64,000 nucleotides of DNA from Flammeovirga pacifica (lineage in GTDB: Bacteria > Bacteroidota > Bacteroidia > Cytophagales > Flammeovirgaceae), in NCBI RefSeq assembly GCF_000807855.2, contig NZ_JRYR02000001.1, forward strand, positions 305,982 through 369,981, in the 5' to 3' direction. Made by a program: the position numbers and the translations under genes. Of this stretch, positions 29,966 through 38,777 are shown one piece after another (position 1 is the stretch's first letter; each line of letters begins with the position of its first letter). The notes under the pieces are model-generated. The model made no database searches and was not told the origin of the DNA. It saw nothing but the letters and a program-made list of their open reading frames with translations.

Positions 29966-30559
29966 CTATTCACTACTTAAGTTTTTCACATTTCTGATTT
30001 TTATCCCATTATTCTTGATAATATTTTGACACTGAAGGAAATGTCTTACTTCATGTGCAATTAGAAATCTAAAGGTATCTCCCGTTTTTAGTTTTATCCA
30101 TTTACTGATAGTAATAGGGATTCTTACTTTTTCTAGATTTAACTCATTCGCTTGCAGTAATAACTGTTTTAATTTATCAATTTGTTGATGTCTAACATCC
30201 AACACAGAGGTGTCAAGGTTGCTTCCTATAGGATTTTTGTCAGATGGAGCTGGCATAGGGTTTTTAACGATATTTTCTTTTGGAGCCATCATATTGGAAA
30301 AATAATTTCCTAGCCATCCACTTTTATACACTTCGTGATTTCTTTTTTGCGATTTAAGAAGTGCTTTCTCAAGATGTGGAATATAATATTCGCCATATAA
30401 GTTTAAATGATGAATACATTCTAAAATTGACCAACTCTTTTCGTTAGATCGAAGGTTCAATTCTGTTACTAATAGGGATTGTAATACTTGAAGTTTTTCA
30501 AGATTTTGATCTAAATCATTATTTAGCGATTGAAGTAGACTTTGATAAGCAATTTTCAT
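29966..30559 (-). CDS. DinB-superfamily protein
   Basis: 197 residues forming the four-helix DinB/YfiT-like bundle: SWSILECIHHLN (His50/His51) and HEVRHFLQCQ (His169, His173) supply the three-His metal site of the family. Such proteins are often metal-dependent thiol (bacillithiol- or mycothiol-type) S-transferases, but no specific reaction can be assigned. It follows the Crp/Fnr-like regulator by 74 bp on the same strand, so that regulator may control it. Confidence 0.85.
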   Translation of the reverse strand: MKIAYQSLLQSLNNDLDQNLEKLQVLQSLLVTELNLRSNEKSWSILECIHHLNLYGEYYIPHLEKALLKSQKRNHEVYKSGWLGNYFSNMMAPKENIVKNPMPAPSDKNPIGSNLDTSVLDVRHQQIDKLKQLLLQANELNLEKVRIPITISKWIKLKTGDTFRFLIAHEVRHFLQCQNIIKNNGIKIRNVKNLSSE

Positions 30560-30633
30560 AATAGATGTAAGAGTTGAGAGAAATTATTTAACTGCAAGAA
30601 AGAAATTTATGAGTAAAGCTTTCTTGATCGAAA

Positions 30634-31164
30634 TCAAGATTTCATAATTCGACTTAAAGTTTCTGGTGTCATTCTTAAATAGTGAGCAATGTATTTCAAC
30701 GGGATTTCTTGAAATAATTTTGGACTTCGATCAAAAACTCTTTGAAAACGATCCTGAGGAGAAGTGATCATTAAATCTAATTCTCTTTCAGATTGTTGTC
30801 GAATTAAATCTTCTAATAATCTAATGTAATAATTTTTAAATTCAGGATGAGAAGAGACTAAAGTAGATAGGTCTTTTTTTTCAATAACAGCTACTGATGT
30901 CTTTCTTAATACTTCAATGTCAAAAAGCGAAGGAGTATCAGTAAAGAAAGCTGGGATGGAAGCAATTATGGAATTTTCATACCCTAATCTAACAGTAATA
31001 ATATCTTTATCACCAAAGGTGACTCTTACCGCTCCTTTTTTTATCCAATATATTTTGGAAGCATTTTCTCCTGATTTTAATATAAAATCACCTCTTAAGT
31101 ACTCCTTTATAATAAGTTCTTTCCCTAATTCCTGTTGTAATATTTCTGATAAATCATTTCTCAT
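30634..31164 (-). CDS. Crp/Fnr-family transcriptional regulator
   Basis: 176 residues, slightly short for the family. A cyclic-nucleotide-binding-type beta roll (about 15-115) is followed by a compact helix-turn-helix whose recognition part IAHYLRMTPETLSRIMKS is typical of Bacteroidota Crp/Fnr regulators. No Fe-S cysteines are present, so it is not an FNR-type oxygen sensor. The effector is unknown. It is divergent from a secreted-protein gene, and a perfect inverted repeat lies between them. Confidence 0.88.
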   Translation of the reverse strand: MRNDLSEILQQELGKELIIKEYLRGDFILKSGENASKIYWIKKGAVRVTFGDKDIITVRLGYENSIIASIPAFFTDTPSLFDIEVLRKTSVAVIEKKDLSTLVSSHPEFKNYYIRLLEDLIRQQSERELDLMITSPQDRFQRVFDRSPKLFQEIPLKYIAHYLRMTPETLSRIMKS

Positions 31165-31187
31165 GAATTGAATGTAAATTTATTCTG

Positions 31188-31226
31188 TTAATTTGCGTCA
31201 GATTTTCAAACTCAACAAAAGTTGAG
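31188..31226 (+). promoter_or_regulatory. Divergent intergenic control region with inverted repeat
   Basis: TTAATTTG (31188-31195) is one base off the TAnnTTTG -7 element and points toward the gene at 31247. The perfect inverted repeat CTCAAC-AAAA-GTTGAG (31211-31226) lies just after the predicted start site, a possible operator for the adjacent Crp/Fnr-like regulator. It does not match the E. coli Crp site (TGTGA-N6-TCACA). Confidence 0.35.
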
Positions 31227-31246
31227 ACATTCTAACAAATTAAATT

Positions 31247-32146
31247 ATGACTATCCAACGAGTTATTTCTTTTTTTAGTATCCTTTTTATTTCTCTACCA
31301 TCTTTTGCACAAGATTTTGTATTTGAAGGTTTGATCAATTCGGAACTAAAAGTAAGAGTAAGATATACATTAAGCGAAGATAATAAAGTAGAAGGGTATT
31401 GTATTTTTACTGAAACCACAGAAAAGCATTTGCTTACTGGTGAAAAGACAGCTTCTGGTGACCTAATCTTAAAACAAAAAAACGGGGAACAATTTAAAGG
31501 TAAAGTAATGGCTTCTTATATGTATAAAGGAAGCTACCTTAACAATGAAGGTGTAGAGCAAGGTTCTTTCTTGTTATCAAAAATTGATGCTACAAGAGAT
31601 GATGATGAGCAACTTCTGACAAATAAAAAAGAAGCAGCAAATACAGAAGTCAACCAACTTAGTGAAACACAGAAAAACGAGATTTTTAATGCCTATTTGA
31701 AAGAATTTAAAGAGTGTAATCAAAAAGGTATTGATCCAATAAAGTGTAGACAATATACCGCCAAGGCATTTTCTGATATTTATGGTGTAGACGATTTTAA
31801 AGATCCATATGTAGGAGGGCAGTTTTTAACAATGACTGAAGCATATGATAAAATTGCTGCAGATAATTCTTGGGAAATGATTGGAGAAGGTAGTGCTACT
31901 GCTTTTCAAGAAGCACAAAAATTAGCCAATGCAGGTGATATAGTACTATTAGCTTATCCTTTCAAAGGTTATATTCAAATAGCAATGGTTAGAGTAGGTG
32001 AGCTAAAAATGTCTTCTAAGTGGGGAATGAAAGTACCTTCAGTAGGTTTATTCTTTGCGAATACTCCTGAGAAATCTTCTGCCTCAAAATCTATTAATTA
32101 TATTTGGAGAGGACCTGACAATATTGAAATTTGGGTGAAAAAATAA
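31247..32146 (+). CDS. Secreted 299-residue protein, possible degenerate CHAP/NlpC-P60-like domain
   Basis: A signal peptide (first 21 residues, ending PSFAQ) is followed by an N-terminal beta-rich domain of about 110 residues and a C-terminal domain of about 150 residues. The latter has a cysteine at the start of a helix (CRQYTAKAFSDIYGV), then AFQEAQKLANAGDIVLLAY, GYIQIAMVRVG and a closing INYIWRG...IEIWVK. This order recalls papain-like CHAP/NlpC-P60 amidases (Cys on a helix, then G-H-V-A-x-V), but the expected His is Gln. The resemblance is by eye only; a non-catalytic or unrelated fold is possible. It is monocistronic with a terminator. Confidence 0.55.
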   Translation: MTIQRVISFFSILFISLPSFAQDFVFEGLINSELKVRVRYTLSEDNKVEGYCIFTETTEKHLLTGEKTASGDLILKQKNGEQFKGKVMASYMYKGSYLNNEGVEQGSFLLSKIDATRDDDEQLLTNKKEAANTEVNQLSETQKNEIFNAYLKEFKECNQKGIDPIKCRQYTAKAFSDIYGVDDFKDPYVGGQFLTMTEAYDKIAADNSWEMIGEGSATAFQEAQKLANAGDIVLLAYPFKGYIQIAMVRVGELKMSSKWGMKVPSVGLFFANTPEKSSASKSINYIWRGPDNIEIWVKK

Positions 32147-32165
32147 TTTTCATACACACCATATT

Positions 32166-32206
32166 AAAAGCACATTAACTACAATAGTTGATGTGCTTTT
32201 TTTGTA
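32166..32206 (+). terminator. Rho-independent terminator
   Basis: A long stem AAAAGCACAT-T-AACT with AGTT-G-ATGTGCTTTT (32166-32180 with 32186-32200), 5-nt loop, one G:T pair, is followed by a further run of Ts. Confidence 0.85.
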
Positions 32207-32295
32207 TTATTCTAATGATTATCACCCTTTAATTAATTTTTTTGAAACTAATATGATTCATAGTTGTTTTATCTTAAAACCATAAATAGAACACT

Positions 32296-32622
32296 ATGAA
32301 ATCAAGGAAAGCAAAAATTTATCGTCTGTTGCTTCAAACTTTAGAACACGCAGGTGCATCGCAAGAAACAATCAACAAAAGAAAACAACGTTTGAAAAGC
32401 TTACTAAGGATTAAAGCCTTTAATGAAATATCTAAAGGAGTGATTTTCGAAACAGATAGTAGTATTTTTGTTGTTGGAGCGCATTTGCCTTTTCTTATGT
32501 TCAAAGGCAAACGTGTGATAGGTATGACGACAGATTCTCCTATGTATCGCCTTTTTAAGGGTAAGAAAGATGGTGACGTAATTGACTTTGGAACAGATAA
32601 AGAATCAATTTCTATTCTATAA
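32296..32622 (+). CDS. Small protein with GreA/GreB C-terminal-like domain (tentative)
   Basis: 108 residues, no signal peptide. The basic N-terminal 40 residues look helical. The C-terminal half (VIFETDSSIFVVGAHLP, then MTTDSPMYRLFKGKKDGDVIDFG) follows the pattern of the FKBP-like C-terminal domain of GreA/GreB, which has SPIG...LLGKKxGD. The Gre coiled-coil finger with its acidic tip is absent, so transcript cleavage would not be expected; RNA polymerase binding is a possible role. The assignment is by motif only. Confidence 0.45.
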   Translation: MKSRKAKIYRLLLQTLEHAGASQETINKRKQRLKSLLRIKAFNEISKGVIFETDSSIFVVGAHLPFLMFKGKRVIGMTTDSPMYRLFKGKKDGDVIDFGTDKESISIL

Positions 32623-32638
32623 ATTTTTATATGCCTTA

Positions 32639-32667
32639 TTGTTGCATTGGTATTTTATATATCTTTG
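32639..32667 (+). promoter_or_regulatory. Putative promoter of the metal-efflux cluster
   Basis: TTG (32639-32641) and TATCTTTG (32660-32667) are separated by 18 bp, matching the Bacteroidota primary-sigma pattern TTTG - 17-23 bp - TAnnTTTG. The first ATG of the cluster (32674) begins only 7 bp after the -7 element, so the mRNA would be leaderless or nearly so. Confidence 0.55.
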
Positions 32668-32673
32668 CCGTAA

Positions 32674-33114
32674 ATGAATGCAATCAAGAAACATATTATA
32701 CTTTTAATGATCTTTGCCTATGGAATTTCCTTAGTGCATACAATCATTGGACATGTTCACGAAGATGGTGAACAGAATGAATATGTTTGTAAAAAAGATG
32801 TTGCATTAAATTCTGAGAATCAAAGTAATGACATCATTGACCATTGCGATGATAATCTATATGGTCTTTTGTCTTGCTTATTAGGACAGATTCATCATAC
32901 TGATAATACACAAAATTTCACTAATAATGTTTCTAATCATTTGACGCAACCATGTCAGATGAATACATTAAAGAAACAGAGATTAATTGATTTTTATACT
33001 ATTAGTCTACCGTTAGAAAAAGGATTTATTCCTCATTTTCTTTATCAAAAACTACAAACCCAGACCTCACAATCTTTACTTTTCCTTCGGGGTCCCCCAA
33101 CAATCAATAGTTAA
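32674..33114 (+). CDS. Small exported His/Cys-rich protein preceding the metal RND pump
   Basis: 146 residues. A hydrophobic N-terminal helix (residues 7-24) is followed by metal-ligand-rich segments: GHVHEDGEQ, HCDD, a central CLL/GQIHH stretch and a terminal FLRGPP. Similar small proteins with scattered His/Cys and a terminal RGPP sit in front of CusA/CzcA genes in Bacteroidota; I recall this general type but not an established function. Likely a periplasmic metal-binding accessory or sensor. It is separated from the RND gene by about 100 bp containing a weak terminator-like hairpin. Confidence 0.6.
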   Translation: MNAIKKHIILLMIFAYGISLVHTIIGHVHEDGEQNEYVCKKDVALNSENQSNDIIDHCDDNLYGLLSCLLGQIHHTDNTQNFTNNVSNHLTQPCQMNTLKKQRLIDFYTISLPLEKGFIPHFLYQKLQTQTSQSLLFLRGPPTINS

Positions 33115-33123
33115 TTTTTTGAA

Positions 33124-33156
33124 CTACTTATAATTTTATAAAGTAGCCTTTTTTAT
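33124..33156 (+). terminator. Weak terminator or attenuator inside the efflux operon
   Basis: CTACTTATA (33124-33132) pairs with TATAAAGTAG (33137-33146, one bulge), followed by CC and six Ts. The stem is A/T-rich and probably leaky. It lies between the small His/Cys protein and the RND gene, so it may lower pump expression relative to the first gene. Confidence 0.45.
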
Positions 33157-33213
33157 TTCATCCTGTATACAATTATTGTACAGGGTAAAACTATCTATCA
33201 AACATTTTTATTA

Positions 33214-36200
33214 ATGATTAATCAAATCATTTCCTTTTCAATAAAAAACAAATTATTGATTGGAGTGGTGATGTTATTTTGGCTGATCGGAGGTATTTGG
33301 AGTATTTCAAAAGTACCTGTTGATGCAGTTCCTGATATCACCAATAATCAAGTGCAAGTTATTACTCAAGCACCTAGTTTAGGAGCTGAAGAAGTAGAAC
33401 AATTTATCACCTATCCGATTGAGTTGGCCATGTCCAACCTGCCAGATGTAATAGAGATAAGATCTGTGAGTCGATCAGGTTTATCTTTGGTCACAGTTGT
33501 TTTTAAAGATGAAGCCGGTACTTACTTGCCCCGTCAATTAGTAGCTGAAAAATTACCAGAGGTAAAAGAAAATATTCCTTCAGGTTTCGGAGACCCATTT
33601 ATTGGACCTATTAGTACTGGTTTAGGGGAAATATATCAATATACTTTAGATGTAGATCCAAAATATAAAAAGGAATATACGTTATCTGACTTAAGAACTA
33701 TTCAAGATTGGATAATCAGAAGGCAGATGGCTATGGTTCCTGGTGTGGTAGAAGTCAATGCTTTTGGGGGGTACATCAAAGAATATGAGGTGGCCATTCA
33801 ACCTGACCGATTGAATGCAATGGGCATCACCATAGAAGAAGTTTTTTCTGCCTTAGAAACAAATAACCAAAATTCAGGAGCAGCATATATTGTCAAAAAT
33901 CATAAAGCCAACTTTATTCGTGGAGAAGGTTTGGCAAGAAGCTTAGAAGACATAGAAAATATTGTGGTGGCGAATCAGGAAGGGATGCCTATTTTAATTA
34001 AAGATTTGGCAAAAGTTCAATTTGGTCACGCCGTGCGTTATGGTGCACTTACTAAAGAAGGAGAAGGAGAGGCAGTTGGCGGTATGATTCTTATGCTCAA
34101 AGGAGCCAATTCTAGAGAGGTGATACAATCGGTTCAAGATAGAGTAGCTCTTATTCAAAAGTCATTACCTGAAGGTGTTCAAATCAAGGAATTTATTGCT
34201 AGAAATAAATTGATTGATAAAACCACAAGTACCGTTTATACTAACCTTACAGAAGGAGCACTGATTGTGATTTTTGTATTGGTATTGTTACTCGGTAATT
34301 GGAGAGGAGGCTTGGTAGTAGCATCTACAATACCTCTTTCTTTATTGTTTGCTTTTATGATGATGTATCAATTTGACGTTTGGGCAAATTTAATGAGCCT
34401 AGGTGCTATTGATTTCGGAATAATCGTAGATGGAGCGGTAATTATTGTAGAAGCAACGGTCTTTTTGATGATGCAAAAGATGAAATCAAGCGGCATCTTG
34501 ACTTCTGAAGGAAGAGATGAAGTAAGTCAGAAAGCTTCTTCAAAAATGATGAACTCTGCTTTCTTTGGACAATTAATTATCTTAATTGTTTTTGCTCCAA
34601 TTCTTACTTTAGAAGGTGTAGAAGGAAAAATGTTTAAACCAATGGCACTCACTTTTATGTTTGCTATGGTGGGTGTAATGATATTGTGTCTTACTTATGT
34701 TCCTATGATTTCCTCTTTATTTATTCGAGTACCTAAAGAAGAAAAAATTGGATGGGGAAGTAAGTTAATTTTAAAATTAGAGCAAGTTTATGAACCTCTA
34801 CTAAAAAGTGCCTTATCAAATGCTAAATGGATAGTGGGTAGTAGTCTCATAATTTTGATTAGTAGTCTTGGTCTATTCTCTACTTTAGGAGGCGAATTTA
34901 TGACTCAATTAGACGAAGGTGACATCGCATATCATGTGATTTTAAAACCAGGTTCGTCTTTAGAAGAAAGCATTGCTGCAACTACTCAGGTAGAAAAAAT
35001 CATGAAAGATAATTTCCCTGAGATTGAACAAGTAATGAGCCGTATTGGGGTAGCAGAAGTTCCTACAGATCCTATGCCTTTTGATGTAGCCGATTGTTTG
35101 GTGATTTTAAAGCCAAAATCGGAATGGGTATCTGCAGACTCAAAAGAGGAACTCATTCAGCTTATTAAGGAAAAGGTATCAGAATTACCAGGTATAAATT
35201 ATGAATTCACTCAGCCGATAGAGATGAGGTTTAACGAATTAATATCTGGAGTAAGAGAAGACATCGCCATTAAATTGTTTGGAGAAGATTTAGATATTTT
35301 GGCCCGTAAAGCGGAAGAGATCTCCAAGCTAATTGGCTCGGTAGAAGGCATAGGGGATATGAGAGTAGAAGCCACGGATGGTTTACCTCAGATTTCTATA
35401 AAATATAATCGTCAGAAAATAGCGCAATACGGAGTAAACATTCAGCAATTAAATGATTTAATACAAACTGCTTTTGCAGGTAAATCGGCAGGGCTAATTT
35501 TCGAAGGAGAAAAACGATTTGATTTGGTCGTTAGGTTTGATAAAAATGAAAGAGCTTCTGTTGAACAACTCAATGAGATGTTTATTCATTTACCTAATGG
35601 AAAACAAATTCCTTTATACATCCTTGCGGATATTCAATATGAATTAGGACCTATGCAAATTAGTAGGGATAATACACAGAGAAGAACGTATGTTGGGGTA
35701 AATGTTAGAGGTAGAGATATTCAATCTGTAGTAAATGATATACAGCAAACCTTAGATGAAAAACTAGACTTACCACCTGGCTATTTTATTAGATATGGTG
35801 GGCAGTTTGAAAACCTCGAGAGGGCGAATCATAAATTGAAGGTTGTAGTGCCTATTGCTTTGATTTCCATCTTCCTTCTATTGTTTATTGCATTAAAATC
35901 ATGGAAACAAGCCTTAATGATCAATATGGCCATTCCGTTTGCTACTATTGGAGGTATCTTCGGTTTATGGTTAAGAGGGTTACCTTTTAGTATTTCTGCT
36001 GGGGTTGGCTTTGTAGTTTTATTTGGTGTGGCTGTCTTAAATGGTTTAGTATTGTTAGAAGGTTGGAATGAATTAAAAAAAGCTAGTGATCTCTCTTTAA
36101 AGGAGAGAATAACACAGGGAGCTAAAAGAAGAATTCGTCCTATACTTTTAACTGCACTTACCGACATACTTGGATTTTTACCAATGGCAATTTCTACAAC

Positions 36201-37578
36201 GGCAGGTGCTGAAGTACAAAAGCCTCTCGCAACGGTGGTAATTGGTGGGATGATAACCTCTACTATACTCACATTATTTGTGCTTCCTGTTTTATATCAA
36301 ATGGTAGAAAATAAATCAAAAATTAAATTGACGCCAAATACATTCATGTTGATCATATTGGGTGGTTTAGGCCTTTCATTTTTTAATGAAGCTGCTGCTC
36401 AAGATGAACTGAAGTTAATTACGACTCAGGAACAAGCGATAGAAGTAGGTTTAATTCAAAATGGATATATCATTAATGCTTCAAAAGGAGTAGAAGTGAT
36501 GGAAATTGAGAAGAAAAAATCATTTGATATTCAAAAATTGAATGTTGATGCTACCTATGGACAGTACAATAGTTATCATAATGATTTAGGGATTGAAGTT
36601 TCTCAAAAGTTTGCCTTTCCTACAGTGTATTCTAAGCAAAAATCACTGGCAAAAGAGAAAATAGAAGGAGCAAATCTCACTTTAGAGTTAACTAAAAGTG
36701 AAATTAAGAGAGAAATAAAAATAGCTTGGGAAACGCTTACCTATTTAAAAGATAGAGAGGTGTTGATGCAATATCAAGATAGTATTTACAAGGAGTTTCA
36801 AAGAGCTTCTGCTGTTCGTTATGAAACAGAAGCAAGTAATTATTTAGAATTAGCTTCTGCAGAAACACAGGTAATGAAGATAGAAAATGATCTCTATTTA
36901 TTATCAGCTGATATTTTGATGCAGGAGAATAACCTAAGAGTACTTTTGCAAGACACAACAGAGATACAGTTCCAGACTAACTCTTTATTGAAAAAAACGT
37001 CGAATACTCTTTCATCCTCTGAAGAGGTATTGAATCATCCTAAACTGAATAAGATTAAACATGAAATCAGTATTTCTAATGCAGAGCAAAAGGTAGCCTC
37101 AGCAAAAATGTTACCTGATATTAAGTTAGGTTACTTTAATAACTCAATGACGGGAAGTATTCTTCAGGATGGTAGTGCTGCATCTTCTTCTACAAGGTTT
37201 CAAGGGGTAAGCCTTGGTGTAGGGATTCCGTTATTTTATGGGTCGGAAAAGGCTTCTATCAATCAAGCTAAATTAAAAGCACAGATGGCGGAAGTAACAG
37301 CCGATCAATTCACTATTCAACTAGAAGGGGAGTATTACAGGTTAATACAACAGAAAAATCAGTTGGAAGGATCGTTGGCTCATTATGAATCAAAAGCATT
37401 ACCTCAAGCAGATAGAATTATTGATTTTGCTCAAAAAAGCTTTTCGCATGGTGCTATAGGCTATGTGGAGTATTTTCAAAATATCAATCAAAGCTTAGAG
37501 ATCAAATACAATTATTTGAATACGCTTCATAATTTCAATCAAGTAGTCATTCAGTTAGAATACTTAACGAACAAATAG
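33214..37578 (+). CDS. CusA/CzcA-type metal efflux RND pump fused to a TolC-family channel
   Basis: 1,454 residues. Residues 1 to about 1,035 form a complete heavy-metal efflux RND transporter (N-terminal helix, PVDAVPDITNNQVQV, two large periplasmic loops, GAIDFGIIVDGAVIIVEA in the central helices). Residues about 1,070-1,454 form a TolC-like outer-membrane factor with long coiled helices. Between them lies a 20-residue hydrophobic stretch (1044-1063) ending EAAAQ before an Asp, which looks like a cleavable signal peptide. CusA-TolC fusions are known in Bacteroidota; processing at the joint is my inference. With the adaptor 6 bp downstream it makes a complete tripartite pump for Cu/Ag or Co/Zn/Cd ions. 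Confidence 0.93.
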   Translation: MINQIISFSIKNKLLIGVVMLFWLIGGIWSISKVPVDAVPDITNNQVQVITQAPSLGAEEVEQFITYPIELAMSNLPDVIEIRSVSRSGLSLVTVVFKDEAGTYLPRQLVAEKLPEVKENIPSGFGDPFIGPISTGLGEIYQYTLDVDPKYKKEYTLSDLRTIQDWIIRRQMAMVPGVVEVNAFGGYIKEYEVAIQPDRLNAMGITIEEVFSALETNNQNSGAAYIVKNHKANFIRGEGLARSLEDIENIVVANQEGMPILIKDLAKVQFGHAVRYGALTKEGEGEAVGGMILMLKGANSREVIQSVQDRVALIQKSLPEGVQIKEFIARNKLIDKTTSTVYTNLTEGALIVIFVLVLLLGNWRGGLVVASTIPLSLLFAFMMMYQFDVWANLMSLGAIDFGIIVDGAVIIVEATVFLMMQKMKSSGILTSEGRDEVSQKASSKMMNSAFFGQLIILIVFAPILTLEGVEGKMFKPMALTFMFAMVGVMILCLTYVPMISSLFIRVPKEEKIGWGSKLILKLEQVYEPLLKSALSNAKWIVGSSLIILISSLGLFSTLGGEFMTQLDEGDIAYHVILKPGSSLEESIAATTQVEKIMKDNFPEIEQVMSRIGVAEVPTDPMPFDVADCLVILKPKSEWVSADSKEELIQLIKEKVSELPGINYEFTQPIEMRFNELISGVREDIAIKLFGEDLDILARKAEEISKLIGSVEGIGDMRVEATDGLPQISIKYNRQKIAQYGVNIQQLNDLIQTAFAGKSAGLIFEGEKRFDLVVRFDKNERASVEQLNEMFIHLPNGKQIPLYILADIQYELGPMQISRDNTQRRTYVGVNVRGRDIQSVVNDIQQTLDEKLDLPPGYFIRYGGQFENLERANHKLKVVVPIALISIFLLLFIALKSWKQALMINMAIPFATIGGIFGLWLRGLPFSISAGVGFVVLFGVAVLNGLVLLEGWNELKKASDLSLKERITQGAKRRIRPILLTALTDILGFLPMAISTTAGAEVQKPLATVVIGGMITSTILTLFVLPVLYQMVENKSKIKLTPNTFMLIILGGLGLSFFNEAAAQDELKLITTQEQAIEVGLIQNGYIINASKGVEVMEIEKKKSFDIQKLNVDATYGQYNSYHNDLGIEVSQKFAFPTVYSKQKSLAKEKIEGANLTLELTKSEIKREIKIAWETLTYLKDREVLMQYQDSIYKEFQRASAVRYETEASNYLELASAETQVMKIENDLYLLSADILMQENNLRVLLQDTTEIQFQTNSLLKKTSNTLSSSEEVLNHPKLNKIKHEISISNAEQKVASAKMLPDIKLGYFNNSMTGSILQDGSAASSSTRFQGVSLGVGIPLFYGSEKASINQAKLKAQMAEVTADQFTIQLEGEYYRLIQQKNQLEGSLAHYESKALPQADRIIDFAQKSFSHGAIGYVEYFQNINQSLEIKYNYLNTLHNFNQVVIQLEYLTNK

Positions 37579-37584
37579 AACATC

Positions 37585-38760
37585 ATGAAATACATATATA
37601 TATTAATTTCAACTTTATTTTTAGTGAGTTGTGCTCAAGAGGAGTCACATCAGCATCACGACGAACATGAACATGGTCATCATGACGAACATGAGGATCA
37701 CGGGGATGAAGTTCATATCACTCCACTTCAATTTAAAAATATGAATATGAAGTTAGGAGCATTCCAAACTTTAGATATTGGAGATTATGTGATGACCAAT
37801 GGTACTTTAGAAGTGCCTCCACAAAACGAAGCGTCTGTTACTGCAATTATAGGGGCGAATATCAAAAAGATTAATGTTATTGAAGGAGAAAAGGTGAGAA
37901 AAGGACAAGCTTTAGCTTACCTTAACCATCCAGACCTAATTAAACTTCAAACCGATTATCAGGTCAAATCACATCAATTAAAATTTTTGGAAGAGGAGTA
38001 CAATCGACAAAAAAGGTTGTATGATGAGAAAGTGGGTTCGGGTAAGGATTATCAAAAAGCAAGTTCGGATTATTTTAGTGCACAAGGCGATGTGAAAGGC
38101 TTAGCTTCTCAAATTAAAATGTTGGGGTTAAACACATCAAAAATAAAAGAAGGAAAAATTGTAGAGTTAGTACCTGTTTTTTCTCCTTTGTCGGGATATA
38201 TCAAGAAAGTTATGGTGAAAACCGGACAATACGTATTACCTCAGACAGAGATGTTTCAGGTCATTAATCTAGATGATATTCATGTAGATTTAATGGTATA
38301 TGAAAGAGATATCGCCAAAGTTAAAGAGGGACAAAAAGTTGTTTTTAGAACTGAAATGCACCCTGAGATTATTCGTACAGCAAGTATCTTTAATATTGGT
38401 CGTTCTTTTGAATCAGACCCTAAAGCAATTCATCTTCATGCGGATATTCATGATCTAAAAGAGGAACTACTTTCTGGTACTTATGTAAGAGGAAAAATCA
38501 TGGTTAATTCTAAAGAGGCGAAGGCGCTTCCGGAGGCGGCAGTGGTACAAGAAGGTACGGAGCATTTTATTTTTACTGCAGAAAAAGAAGGTGATGAATG
38601 GTCTTTTAAGCCTAAAAAAGTAAAGATTGGATCTATCGATAATGGGATGGTAGAGATTAAACCTTTGGAAGAAATCAATGAGCAAGCAAAGTTGGCATTA
38701 AATAATGCATACTATTTGATGGCTGAGATGAAAAAATCTGAAGCGGAACACCATCATTAA
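37585..38760 (+). CDS. CusB/CzcB-type periplasmic adaptor lipoprotein, His-rich
   Basis: 391 residues. The lipobox (LVSC, Cys16) is followed by a strikingly His/Glu/Asp-rich stretch (about residues 20-45, HQHHDEHEHGHHDEHEDHG) likely to bind metal ions. After it come the barrel-sandwich hybrid and alpha-hairpin (IGANIKKINVIEGEKVRKGQ, coiled QKRLYDEKVGSG) and the beta-barrel domains of RND membrane-fusion proteins, ending in another His-rich tail (EAEHHH). It links the RND pump to the TolC domain of the fused protein. The gene starts 6 bp after the pump stop codon. Confidence 0.93.
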   Translation: MKYIYILISTLFLVSCAQEESHQHHDEHEHGHHDEHEDHGDEVHITPLQFKNMNMKLGAFQTLDIGDYVMTNGTLEVPPQNEASVTAIIGANIKKINVIEGEKVRKGQALAYLNHPDLIKLQTDYQVKSHQLKFLEEEYNRQKRLYDEKVGSGKDYQKASSDYFSAQGDVKGLASQIKMLGLNTSKIKEGKIVELVPVFSPLSGYIKKVMVKTGQYVLPQTEMFQVINLDDIHVDLMVYERDIAKVKEGQKVVFRTEMHPEIIRTASIFNIGRSFESDPKAIHLHADIHDLKEELLSGTYVRGKIMVNSKEAKALPEAAVVQEGTEHFIFTAEKEGDEWSFKPKKVKIGSIDNGMVEIKPLEEINEQAKLALNNAYYLMAEMKKSEAEHHH

Positions 38761-38777
38761 CAGCAAAAATTGAAGAG

